Below, in pieces: positions 47,123 through 59,265 of a stretch of 64,000 bases of DNA. The notes under the pieces are model-generated. The model was not told where the DNA came from, made no database searches, and saw only the letters and a list, made by a program, of their open reading frames with translations. How positions within the stretch are numbered: the first letter of the stretch is position 1; every line of letters starts with the position of its first letter. Source of the DNA: Cannabis sativa (lineage: Eukaryota > Streptophyta > Magnoliopsida > Rosales > Cannabaceae). A program made the translations under genes and the position numbers. The DNA is taken from assembly GCF_029168945.1 (NCBI RefSeq), contig NC_083603.1, forward strand, positions 17,732,001 through 17,796,000. Direction: 5' to 3'.

Positions 47123-49017
47123 TGTTGGGTTTTACGCCCTAAATAAAACTCATTTCAATATAATCAGATTTACTTATTAATATAGATCAGAAATAACATT
47201 TAATGTTGCATGGTTCACATGATTTATTTCATGATTATATGTACATAATGTATAAATTCATCTGAAACCCTTTTCACATACTTGATCCTGTTTATTGTGG
47301 CGTCAACACATTGGAAAGTAAACATGACTATGTGAATAAAGTTTCCTAGATTTATCAGACATAGGGTTTTACTGATATGATAATCTACAACAGAGTTTAC
47401 TTGCATTTGGAGAAGTGCTATGTTCTTTCCAGAGCATTGGTTAAAGTAAAGCTCAGGTTGGATGCATGGAGTATGCATCGGAAGGGACCGATATTGAACT
47501 TTGACTTAGATTTATTAAACTTACCGTAATATCTATTCAAGTCAATATCGCCTAGTTGATCCTAGATCAAATGTTCTTAATCCTGTTATGATTAGGCTCA
47601 ATCTTGAAAGGCTATTCGTGTTCTTTGATTTGTTAGTTAAGCCTACTTTTAGGTCAGGGTGATACGTACATTTTGGGAACACGGTAGTGCAATTGAGTGG
47701 GAGCGCTATCATAAACATGGAATCTATAGCTTCTATCTGGCTAATAGTAAGCAAAGGATGATCTCCTTCGAGCTTGACCAAACGAACATAAATGGTGGAG
47801 TACTCATTTCACATAAGCTGAAATATCATTTATACGGGGTCAAGTGTTTTAAGGAATAAATACATTGTAGGGTGTAACGGTAATTTAATCCCTTTACAGT
47901 GTAGATCATTCATATAGAGGATCATTGATCACATTAGGATTATAACAATGGATAACTAATGATGTGTCTATATGGTGGAACATATAGAGCATTCTATATA
48001 CTGAGAGTGCAATTCTAAGTTCTATGCGTGGATTCAACGAAGAATTGATAAGTTAGTGAATTTTAGTGTTAAATTCTTGATCTACTTATTGGAAGCTCGG
48101 TTATATAGACCCATGGTCCCCGCACTAGTTGAGATAATATTGCTTGTAAGACTCATATAATTGGTTTTGATTAATCAATTATAATTCTCAAATTAGACTA
48201 TGTCTATTTGTGAAATTTTCACTAAGTAAGGGCGAAATTGTAAAGAATAAGTTTTAGGGGCATATTTGTTAATTATGATACTTTGTATGGTTCAATTAAT
48301 AAATATGATAAATGACAATATTATTTAATAATTATTTATAGTTATTAAATAGTTAGAATTGGCATTTAAATGGTTGAATTAGAAAATTGGCGTTTTTGAG
48401 AAAATCAGATGCAGAAAAGGTAAAACTGCAAAATTGCAAAAAGTGAGGCCCAAATCCACTAGTATAGGGCCTGCCACTTTTGTAGTAAATTTAAACTGAT
48501 ATTTTCATTATTTTAATGCCAAATAATTCAAACCTAACCATAGTTGAATTCTATAAATAGATAGTGAAGGCTTCAGGAAATTTACACTTTTCTTCTGACA
48601 CTTCTGATTCAGAAAAACCTGAGCCTTCTCTCTCCCTATCTTTGGCCGAACCCACTCTCTCTTTCTTCTCTCTCAAATTTCGAAATCCTTAGTGTATTGA
48701 GTAGTGCCCACACACAGCAAGTGATACCTTAATCATAGTGAGGAAGATCGTGAAGAAAGACTTTCAGCAAAAAGGAGTTTCAGCATCAAAGATTCAGAGA
48801 AAGAGATCCAGGTTCAGATATTGATAATGCTCTGCTACAGAAAGGAATCAAGGGCTAGATATCTGAACGGAAGGAGTCATTAAATTCCGCTGCACCCAAT
48901 GTAAGGTTTCCTAAACTTTATATGTGTTTATTTCATCGTTTAAGAAAGTTCATATTTAGGGTGTTAATAAACATACTTGTGAGTAGATCTAAGATCCTGG
49001 TAAAATAATTTCCAACA
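47123..49017 (+). repeat. 3' LTR of copia FG
   Basis: TGTTGGG...CCAACA, 1895 bp, nearly identical to 38888-40781. TATA box at 48552-48559. Confidence 0.94.
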
Positions 49018-49022
49018 AGAAG

Positions 49023-50330
49023 GATTTAGGCAACGACTAGTAACTAATCATCAATATGCAAATCGAAATTTCTGGGGAGGTAAGTTTTGATATAATTCAG
49101 AAATCAATTTAATGATCTTTGAACTGCATATCTACTAACTATTTCTCCACCCCTATCAGTTTGCAAGATCTTTAACCACTTACCTTAATGGTTTTCATCA
49201 TTGCTAGAAATTCATGAAATTTTTCAAACATTTAAAATTTCTTTGCATAAGGTATAATCTAGAGTTATCGTTTTAAGAATACAACGAAAAACTCATATCC
49301 ACCCCTGAATGTACATCCATCTGCGAATGAGATGAACTACTTTCAGTGGATATAGGCATATTAACTCTTTCCAGAGATTGATCTTGTCAAAACCACTATG
49401 AACAAGATACAAATGCCATAGATTAAAAAAAATGTGGTTGTGTCTTTTTTATGGCTTAGGTTTAGTTACATCAAAGTGTTCTCAGAATAGTGCAAGTGGA
49501 TCCTGGTCACAGAATACTAAACTCATATTCCATACAGTTTGAATCCATTGATAGAAAATGGTTATTAAACACTTGTGAAAGTGTAACTGTATTGTATTCT
49601 GGAATTAGAAATATAAGAAAAACTCTGTTTGGAATCTAAAATTAAACTCAAAGACTTAAATTTATACCATATATAATGAGTAATTCTTTCTTGGACCACC
49701 ACTACTAATATAACTCTAAGTCTGATTTGCCCATACCAGTAGGAGATTTCTAAGATTGAGGACTTATATCATTTTGGAATAGAATTTCGGGATTATAATC
49801 ATATGCGTCATTTAATTTCTGAAGAGAAAAAATAGAATGACATGAAATGATATATAGACCATTCATCCAATGATATGTTATTGAGCTAATTCGAAATGAA
49901 TAAGCTAAGAGGAATTAGGATAATTTCGTTTATACATAAGAATCCAACGATGCTTCGATTAGCGAGAGTCAAAGTAATCTTATTTATACAATCTTCTTGT
50001 TTCATATTGTAAAAATACTAGTCTAAGGTGTCATCAATTGATGAACAGCTAGATGTTGCATATACAATATTTATCTTTCGAGATCTAACACTATTATGTA
50101 TGTCTAATGGTGAAAATCCATTAGGGATTTATCTCATTAGATAAACAAACTAAGTTAGACCAACAATGAAGATTCGAAATTAAACTACAATTTAATAACA
50201 GAAAATAACATGGTTCGATATAAATTCATACACAATTCAGAAATTATTAAACATACAGCAAGTAGGAATAACAAGTGAAAATACTAAAACATACAATCCT
50301 AAATAATTTTTAAGGTTTTCAACAAACTGA
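49023..50330 (-). pseudogene. Eroded gag-pol 5' part of copia DH, part 3
   Basis: Opposite-strand equivalent of 44720-45600 and 54730-55490. Includes a decayed integrase segment (the RTDRGGE-equivalent at about 49130-49175). At its right end the second hairpin module of DH begins (49880-50175). Confidence 0.65.
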
Positions 50331-50590
50331 TATCAGTGTCCCGTTTAGGCGAGAGTCAAAGCTATTCTATCTTATGAGCTTCCACCATTGTTTCATATTT
50401 TGTAAGTCAAATACAGTCGCCACCATTAGGGTGATCCATACCATATAAAACACTTACAAAGCTACTTATCTTTCGAGATTAAACGGTGCTAACTTGCTAA
50501 TGAACGTTCCTCCATTAGGGAGGATTACTCACTAAAACAAAAGCTATGTAAAACCAACAATGGAGATCGAATGTCATAATAATAAAGCTC
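49880..50590 (-). other. Tandem hairpin modules of copia DH
   Basis: Read on the minus strand. Module 1: CCTCC-CTAAT-GGAGG (50509-50523) and CACC-CTAAT-GGTG (50421-50433). Module 2: AATCC-CTAAT-GGATT (50115-50129) and CATCAATTGATG (50032-50043). Only one TTGACTCTCGCCTAAACGGG copy remains (50337-50361); the ~113 bp between the two copies present in CI is gone, as if deleted by recombination between them. Confidence 0.75.
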
Positions 50591-53340
50591 ATTATTTAAA
50601 GTGTATTTTCTTCTAATATTTATTTTAATCTATTTATTTTAAATATATATATTTATTTAATTAAAATTTCCAATTTAGAATGAAAAATTTAAATATAAAT
50701 TTTAATTTAATATTTATAAATTTTACTTAGATGGATATGAAAATAACATGAATTATTTCCATCTTAGTAATAATTTCCAATAAATATTTAGAAAAATATT
50801 CAATTTAAGTTGTTAAAAAATTAATTTAAATTAATTTACAACTCAAATTTAATTTTCTATAAATATCCATTGCATTTCGAAAAATTGAAGTATTTAAGAA
50901 TACTATTTTTGAAAAAAAATGCTTTAAAATAAAATAAAAATAAATTCTGGAAAAATTATTCTAATTTAATGTTGGCCCAAAATTAATTAATAAGATTAAT
51001 TTACAAAAAAATATAATTTTCCTATTTAATTAAATATATAAGAAAAATTTAAAATATTTAAGTATCATGATGAAAATCAACTTAAATATTAATTTTCTAT
51101 TTATTTAAATACACTAGAAAAATACTTCAAGCAAAAACAGATTATATCTATCTAGATTTTCATTGACTAATTAATTAATTTTCTAATTAAATATATTTTA
51201 CTTCATTTATTTTAATTAATCATTAAATGAAAAAATCATTGATTTAAGTTGGTCCAAAATTAAAATAAATAATTTACAACTTTAATCTATTTTTCAAATA
51301 AAATTCGAAATTTTGCATTTAAGAAATGTAATTTCGAAATTGTGGAAAAAGATTAATAAAATAAAATAAAATATATTTTGAAAATTATTCAAATTTAAGT
51401 TATATGAAATAAGATTTCAAACTTAAAATAATTTTCAATTTTAATTAAATAACATGAAAATAATAACATTTAAGTATCATGATGAAAATCAACTTAACTA
51501 TTTAAATTTTCAATTTAATTAAATGTGTTAAATTCAAGAAATTAATAATTAAGTATAGAGAAGACTTACTTATTAATTCTAATTTAATACTAGGAAAATA
51601 TACTTAACTTAGATTGTACCAAAATTAATTATTAAACAATTAATTTCACAATCTATGATATTTTCCTAATTAAATATTAAAAAAAAAATAACTAGTATTA
51701 GAAATAACTATCTAGAATAATTTCATTTACTAAGTTTTTTTCTAAAATTAACTTTAAAATATAAATGAAAAATTAAATTTCATATATTTTAAAAGTTAAT
51801 TATGTTGCTAATTCAATTTTAATTAGGTTAGACTAATATAATTAACCTAATACAATTATTCAAATAAGGCAAATGGGCCTTCACAATTGGGGTAGTTCAT
51901 GTGAGGGGGAGCTGGGTTCAGTATGTCGTACCCACTTCTATTGGCCCCCAACTCTCACACAAGGCCCAAAAGAGAGGAATTTAACATTTAAATAAACAAT
52001 TGTTATTCATTGAATAAGCCCAAATCTAATTGGGCCTAAATAAATTTACTTATGTCAAAATTTATTTTAGCAACCTAGTCCATTTACTTAGTAAAACTTA
52101 AATGGGCTTCCTATATGCATCTAAGCCCAATAGCAAACATATAGGCTCACACAGGTCAAAAGATTTGGATGGGCCCTATCATGTTATTAGGTTTATACAG
52201 ATGAAAGAAATTGCAAAATTTACCTGTTACAAATTATTTATAAGATCTATTGATAATTAAACTATGATTAAAATCAGATCATTGGATCTGTCAACAAGTT
52301 AATCATAGCAATTTAGATCAAATAAATAATAGGTTTGTAAAAAAAATTTGAATACATAATAATATAATCAAACAATACAAACAATAATAACTGATCTGGA
52401 ATATCTGGAAAGTAAGCTAAAATATCTCAATTTTAAAATTTAAAATAAAATTAAATTTTAAAAGAAATATCTTAACTAGAATTCAAATTTAGGTTGTTAG
52501 AGAATATTTGAAAAAATTTAAAATTCAACAAACTCCTTAATTTCTTAAATTCTAACAAAAAATAAAAAATATCTAACCAATTTTTCAAATATCAAGTTTA
52601 TTCAAAATTTAAATTTATTTAAAATTTCTAATAAGATAATATAATATAATATCTTGAATTTTAAAATTTAGATATTTTATTATATTCTGAGTCTTATAAT
52701 TTAATAAATTTAAATATTACATAAATAAACTAATTGAAAAATAAGATATTTTATATGGTTAGAATATTTAAAAAAAAAATAATAAGTTTGAAAAATTTAT
52801 GGTTTTAAACCCTAAAGTATCTATTCAAACTAAACTAACCAATTTTTCAAATCTTCATGTTATTTATCAAAATATAATTTTATTAAAAAAAATATCTAAT
52901 AAGATAAAATGTTAAACCTAACATATTCCTAATCTTATAATTTTAATTAATAAAATATATTTGGAAAATAACAAATTTGAAAAAGATATGATATGGTTAG
53001 CAAATTTTGAAATTTGAACAACATTATTTTTTTAAAAAAATAATATTTTAATATCAAAGTAAGATCATTTAAAATTTAATTAAAAATAATATCTGATCTT
53101 ATAATTAAAATAAATAAAATAATCTAAAATTTCAAAATTAACCATAAGGCTCCTTTGTGAGAAATCAAATTTTCAAAATTCAAAGCCCACTAATATCAGA
53201 AACTAATTTTAATTAACTAAAAAATTAATAAAAATTAATTTTATTCTGAAAATTAGATTTTTAATTGAAAATTTAGATTCTACACAAAATTCTAACAAAA
53301 TTTGGCTTTTGTTTCAATGAAAAACGATTTTTGAATCAAA
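50591..53340 (-). other. AT-rich noncoding leader of copia DH
   Basis: No ORF; colinear with the CI leader on the opposite strand. Confidence 0.7.
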
Positions 53341-53359
53341 ACTTATGACGAAAACAAGT

Positions 53360-53520
53360 TTGAGGCACAGGGGTATGCATTGCATACCCCTGCGCGCGCG
53401 GAATGGGATGTCTGGCCGAGCAAAGAGGCTGCAAGAAGCCTCATTTGACCGTGGGACGTGGGCGCGAGCTGCCCTTCAGACAAGGAGTTGTCCGAGCGTC
53501 CACGCGTGCGTGTGTGGATT
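53360..53520 (-). other. GC-rich leader island with near-perfect palindrome (DH)
   Basis: 53368-53392 is a 25-nt inverted repeat: 12-bp arms (CAGGGGTATGCA and its complement) around one central base. Beside it lies a cgcgcgcg run. Same position as the AB and CI hairpins. Confidence 0.85.
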
Positions 53521-53797
53521 CAAATCCTCATATTTTCGTTCAACTTCAAAAAATCATAACTAATTCATAAAAAATCCAAATTAGGTTCTGTAAAAGCTTA
53601 AATTTATTAATTTTTTGTCTAATTTCTAGAAAAAATAATCCCAGATCGAAAAAAAAAAATTCAGTAACATATATTGCGATTTCTAAACTATCATCAAATA
53701 AGCACATAAACCACATGAAACCATCCAAATCAACATATAACATCGTTTTAATTCATATTTCATGAAAGTAAATCATTACCATAGCTCTTAGGCCAGT

Positions 53798-54724
53798 TGT
53801 TGAATATATTTTACCAGGATCTAGATTTACTAACAAGTATGTTTCATTAACATCCTAATATGAATTCTAAAACAATGAAATAAACACATATAAAGTTTAG
53901 TAAACCTTACATTGGGTGCAACGGAATATAATGACTCCATTCGTTCAGATATCTAGCCCTTGATTCCTTTCTGTAGCAGAGCATTATCAATATCTGAACC
54001 TGAATCTCTTTCTCTCTTTCCTTTGATGCTGATTCTCCTTCTTGTTGGATGGTTTTCCACAGTCTTACACACTATGATTGAGATACCACTTGATGTGTGT
54101 GGGCACTCACTCATTCACTCAAGGATTTCGAAAATTTAGAGAAGAAAAGAGAAGGAAAGAGGTTCGGCCTATAGAGAAAAGATAGAGGCTCAGTTTTCAT
54201 CTGACATAAGCTCACAAAAGTTAAATGTGAATGAGAGCCATCACTATCTATTTATAGGTAACCACCTAGGTTTAGGTTAGAATTATTTGGCATTAAAATA
54301 ATAGAAAAATAAATAGGAAAATCACACTAAGTGTGCCGCCCATGGATAGTGGATTGGGCCCACTTGGCAATTTTGCCATTTTGTCATTTTTCTATCCCAT
54401 ATTCTCAAAAACGCCAATTTTCAAATTCAACCATTTAAATGTCAATTCTAATTATTTAATAACTAAAAATTAACAAATTGATATGTTCTGGACTTAAATA
54501 GATATGTTCTGGACTTAAATAGATTACATTCCAATGTGTTGACAACACTATAATCATTAACAAATTGATATGTTCTGGACTTAAATAGTATTCATACATT
54601 ATGTACATATAATCATGAAATAAATCATGTGAACCATGCAACATTAAATGTTATTTCTGATCTATATTAATAAGTAAATCTGATTATATTGAAATGAGTT
54701 TTGTTTAGGGCATAAAACCCAACA
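53798..54724 (-). repeat. 5' LTR of copia DH, internally deleted
   Basis: 927 bp instead of about 1.9 kb. The ends are intact (TGTTGAATAT...CCAACA). The middle, with the atgtacgtatcaccc-type region, is lost between about 54470 and 54475, and three near-copies of a 21-bp phrase (atatgttctggacttaaatag) occur at 54480-54590, two of them adjacent. Confidence 0.9.
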
Positions 54725-54729
54725 GATTA

Positions 54730-57008
54730 TAATCCCGAAATTCTATTCCAAAATGATATAAGTCCTCAATCTTAGAAATCTTCTACTTGTATGGGCATAT
54801 CTGACTTAGAGTTTAATTAGTAGTGGTGGTCCAAGAAAGAATTACTCATTATATTTGGTATAAATTTAAGTCTTTGACTTTAATTTTAGATTCCAAACAG
54901 AAATTTTCTTATATTTCTAATTCCAGGATACAATACAGTTACACTATCACAAGTGTTTAATAACCATTTTCTATCAATGGATTCAAACTGTATGGAATAT
55001 GAGTTTAGTGTTCTATGACCAGGATCCACTTGCACTATTCTAAGAACTTTTTATTGTAACTAAACATAAGTCATCAAAAAGACACAACCACATTTTTTTT
55101 TAATCTATGACATATGTATCTTGTTCATAGTGGTTTTAACAAGATCAATCTCTGCAAAGAGTTAATATGCCTATATCCACTGAAAGTTGTTCATCTCATT
55201 CGTAGCTGGATGTACATTCAGGGGTTGACATGAGTTTTTCGTTGTATTCTTAAAACGATAACTCTAGATTATACCTTATGCAAAAAAATTTGAAATGTTT
55301 GAAAAATTTCTAATTTCTAGCAATGGTGATTAACCATTAAGGTAAGTGGTTAAAGATCTTGCGAACTGATAGGGGTGGAGAAATAGTTAGTAGATATGCA
55401 GTTCAAAGATCATTAAATTGATTTTTGAATTATATCCAAACTTACCTCCCCAGAAATTTCGAGTTGCATATTGATGATTAGTTACTAGTCGTTGCCTAAG
55501 TCCTTCTATGGTAATACAATTTCAGAATGATACAATGGTTGTATACTTAATGTAAATCATTACTAGATTCCTGGATGACCTAATCAAAATCTTAAGAAAA
55601 GCTAGAACTGTTAACCATGGTTTGTTAGCTATTCTAAGTGATTAGGGGTGGACCATCCCATAGTCAATAAATAAGAAAGTGTTTGTTTAAACAAATACTA
55701 CTTTTTTAAGAAAATGACTAAGTCTGAAAATAAAGTAGAAAATAAAGGAGATATTTTTCTTGATTCCAAAAGTGTTCTATCATCTTATTTGACATATGAT
55801 GATCCCACTGCCTCTGTTGTCTTGTCACAACCGAAGAGGTTAATACCATTTAGTTTTCTTAGACATAATTCACAGTACCTTATTGGAGTGGGAGAGTTTC
55901 TAGGAACTCACCTTCTTGGAAGACACTAGTGATTAAAATTCATTGTGAGTTTAAACAAGTAATGGATTGTCAAGATAAGAAACTAAGAAGAAAAGCCAAT
56001 AAAACTATGGTTTAATGCATTCACATGGAGTAACTTAAATTGTTCTATTACAAGGACATAAAAGGAAATTTTGTTAATAAGTCTATTCAATGGACTTAAC
56101 AAAACTTCATGTTCCTAGTATTATAGGTTTGAGTTTATCTAAACCTATGGCTTATGGTATACCTGGTAATTACTTACTCTAATGCAAGCAACTTACTTTA
56201 GTAAGATGCTGAAGCATTTTCTTTCTAATGGCAATCTATAGAAGCTTCTCGACTTCTAGGCATAGATTTTATTTATCTAAGGAAAAGTCTCAACTATTCC
56301 AGAAAATATAAAGCCATGAAAGAATTTCTTATATCAACAGTGAGAGGTCTCATATATGCTTTAGTATGCCTTAGACCAGATACCTGCTGTTGAGTGGGAG
56401 TAATGAGTAGGTATCAGATTAATCCAGGAGAAGAACATTGGAAGACAATCAAGTAAATCTTAAGATTAAGAAGAGGAACTATATGTTAGTCAATAAGAGT
56501 GTGTTTAAAACTCTTAGACTACACCACATCAGATTTCGAGACTTGCCTTTGTGCTAGAAAGTCTGCTGATAAGATGGTGATTACTCTGGGGGTGGAGTAG
56601 TGATTTTGGAGAAGTGTAAAAACCTATCTGAAATCTCTTAGTCTACCAGAGAGAGACTGAATGTTAAAGTTGCAGGAAAGGTACTTATTCTGTCTAAGGA
56701 AAGTTCTATACAATTGTGGCAACGTTCCAACCTATCTTAACTACTAGTGTTAATTTCCTGATTAACCAAAAGTAGTTGCCAAAGGTATATAATCCAGTAT
56801 CCCAAAAGAGTAGACATATAGAGAGGAATTTCACATTATCAATGATTTTGTGATTAAGGAAGAGTAATGGTGGAGAAAAGGTTGTGTTGAATTCAACCTG
56901 TCAGATCCTATTACGAGGATTTTACTACTACTACACTTGATTTGTAAATCAAGGTGTTGAGATTATTTGAAATGCACATTTTGTTTTATATTAGTGCAAG
57001 TGGGAGTT
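54730..57008 (+). pseudogene. Eroded pol of copia CI
   Basis: Colinear with 44830-47122 of FG. Includes the RTDRGGEIV integrase trace (about 55358-55390) and the reverse transcriptase tail around 56350-56460. No continuous frame. Confidence 0.75.
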
Positions 57009-58897
57009 TTTTGGGTTTTATGCCCTAAATAAAACTCATTTCAATATAATCAGATTTACTTATTAATATAGATCATAAATAACATTTAATGTTGCATGGT
57101 TCACATGATTTATTTCATGATTATATGTACATAATGTATGAATTCTATTTAAGTCTAGAACATATCAATTTGTTAATGATTATAGTGTTGTCAACACAGT
57201 GGAATATAATCTTAATTATATGTTCGAAAGTTTATTCCCTAATTTGTCAGAACACTGGATTTAGACTGACATGGTATAATCAGCGATAGGTATTCTTACA
57301 CCTTGGATAAGTGTTATGTCCTTTCCAGGACATTGGCAAAGTTTACCAGCATCGGATGTATGGAGTATACATCGAAAGAGACCGATATTGAACTTTGATT
57401 AGATTTGTTAAAATTTACCGTAATATCTATTCAATTCAATATCACCTGTTGATCATAGATCAAATGATCTTAATCCTGATATGTTTAGGTTCGATCTCAA
57501 GAGTATTATACATGTTCTTTGATTTGTTAGTTAAGCCTACTTTTGGGTCAGGGTGATACGTACATTTTGGGAACATGATAGTATAATTGAGTGAGAGCGC
57601 TAACATAAATATGGAATCTATAACTTCTATAGGGATTTAGAAGTGAAACGATGATATCCTTCGAGCTTGGCTAAACAGAGATAAATGGTGGAGATCTCAT
57701 TTCACTTCGCTGAAATATCATTTATACGGAGCTAAGTGTTTTAAGGATAAAATACATTGAAGGTGTAACGGTAACTTAGTGCCTATTCAATGTAGATCAT
57801 CTATTAGAGGGTCATTGATCAAATTAGGATTATAACAATGGATAACTAATGACGTGTCTATATAGTGGAACATATAGAGCGTTCTATATACTGAGAGTGC
57901 AATTCTAAGTTCTATGCGTGGATTCAACAAAGAATTAATAAGTCAGTGAATTTAAGATATAAATTCTTGATCTACTTATTGGAAGCTCGGATATATAGAC
58001 CCATGGTCCCCATACTAGTTGAGACCATACTGCTTGTAAGACTCAGTTAATTGATTTTGATTAATCAATTATAATACTAAAGTTAGACTATGTCTAGTTT
58101 ATGAATTTTCACTAAGCAAGGACGAAATTGTAAAGAAAAGAGATTCTAGGTTTATTTATTAATTAAGAGACTTTATATGTCTAATTAATAAATATATTAA
58201 ATGACAATATTATTTAATAATTAATTTTAGTTATTAAATAATTGGAATCGGCATTTAAATGGTTGAATTTGAAAATTGGCGTTTTTGAGACAATGAGATG
58301 CAGAAATGATAAAACAGTAAAATTGCATAAGTGAGGCCCATTATCCAAGGCCCATGGCCGGCCACACTTATAGGCTTTTATCATTTATTTTTTCATTATA
58401 TTAATGCCAAGTAATTCTAACCTAAACCTAGGTGGTTACCTATAAATAGATAGTGATGGCTCTCATTCACACTTAACTTTAGTGAATTCTGTCAGATGAA
58501 AAACTGAGCCTCTATCTATTCTCTATAGCCGAAACCACTACTCTCTTATTTTCTTCTCTAAATTTCGAATTACTTGAGTGATAGAGTAGTGCCCACACAC
58601 ATCAAGTGGTATCTCAATCATAGTGTGTAAGACTGTGGAAAATCAACCAACAAGAAGGAGATTCAACATCAAAGGAAGGAGAGAAAGAGATCCAGGTTCA
58701 GATATTGATAATGCTCTGCTATAGAAAGGAATCAAGGGCTAGATATCTGAACGGAAGGAGTCATTATATTCCGCTGCACCCGATGTAAGGTTTTCTTAAA
58801 CTCTTATGTGTTTATTTCATTGTTTTAGAACTCATATTAGGATGTTAATGAAACATACTTGTTAGTAAATCTAGATCCTGGTAAAATATTTCCAACA
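57009..58897 (+). repeat. 3' LTR of copia CI
   Basis: 1889 bp; start decayed to TTTTGGG, end CCAACA. TATAAATA at about 58441. Followed by the GTCGG duplication and then by the right TIR of the Mutator-like element. Confidence 0.93.
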
Positions 58898-59265
58898 GTC
58901 GGTGCCTGAGTTTGAGTGTCTCAGTGGTGCGAGAAAGAGGAAGAGAAAGAGAAAGAGACAAAAGAAGGAAAATGAAAGGGAAGGTATTTTGGGTAGAAAT
59001 TGAAAATAATAGCATTAAATTGTATAAATTAATTAGGAGTTTTTTAAGCATTAAAAATGAAATTTTCCATTCATTTTTAGTTAATTCTTCTGCATACTCC
59101 GATAAAAGCATATAGCTTAATTAGGAAATTAATTAAATTATAACAAATTATTCTGCCCAACTTTACAAACATGAATCTAGATTATTTATAATTCCCTAAT
59201 AATAGTTAAATAAAATTACTTTCCTTTTAATTAAATGAGTACGAAGGCCATGCCCCAACGATTAA

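Larger units (their letters stand above)
38888..49017 (+). mobile_element. copia element FG, plus strand, inserted in DH
   Basis: LTRs at 38888-40781 and 47123-49017 (1894 and 1895 bp) flanked by AGAAG (38883-38887, 49018-49022). By eye they differ at about two to three dozen positions, roughly 98-99% identical, so insertion is recent compared with the decay of the interior. The primer-binding site is at 40782-40800 and the polypurine tract at about 47108-47122. The 6.3-kb interior has an AT-rich leader, hairpin modules, and pol reduced to fragments. It is non-autonomous and must have used enzymes from a relative. Confidence 0.94.
33754..54724 (-). mobile_element. copia element DH, minus strand, inserted in CI
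   Basis: Left LTR D (33754-35568, truncated) and right LTR H (53798-54724, internally deleted) enclose minus-strand internal sequence; GATTA flanks both sides (33749-33753, 54725-54729), and CI sequence resumes exactly there, as shown by the uninterrupted equivalent near 44830. Internal parts are 35569-36677, 38580-38887 and 49023-53797, separated by solo LTR E and element FG. The primer-binding-like site is the reverse complement of about 53779-53797. Only eroded pol remains. Confidence 0.9.
27933..58897 (+). mobile_element. copia element CI, plus strand, split by element DH
   Basis: LTRs at 27933-29666 and 57009-58897, flanked by GTCGG on both sides (27928-27932, 58898-58902). The primer-binding site follows the left LTR, and a GCAAGTGGGAGTTT polypurine tract precedes the right LTR. 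Element DH (33754-54724) lies in its interior; the CI internal sequence is 29667-33748 plus 54730-57008, about 6.4 kb. It holds a long AT-rich leader and only eroded pol remnants, so it is non-autonomous. It belongs to the same subfamily as DH and a different one from AB, E and FG. Confidence 0.93.
27127..59068. mobile_element. Mutator-like element with long TIRs, split by nested copia insertions
   Basis: The left end (27127-about 27327) and right end (58898-59068) are inverted copies over about 170 bp: GGAAATTTTATTTTTAATG at the left and its near-match on the other strand at the right, then the shared blocks ctattgttttcaatttctac or equivalent, a ct-rich stretch and ctcgcaccac. Flanks 27118-27126 (ATTCATTTG) and 59069-59077 (ATTCATTTT) match at 8 of 9 bases. 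Long TIRs plus 9-bp duplication fit Mutator-like elements. Without the insertion it is about 970 bp and encodes no transposase. Confidence 0.75.
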
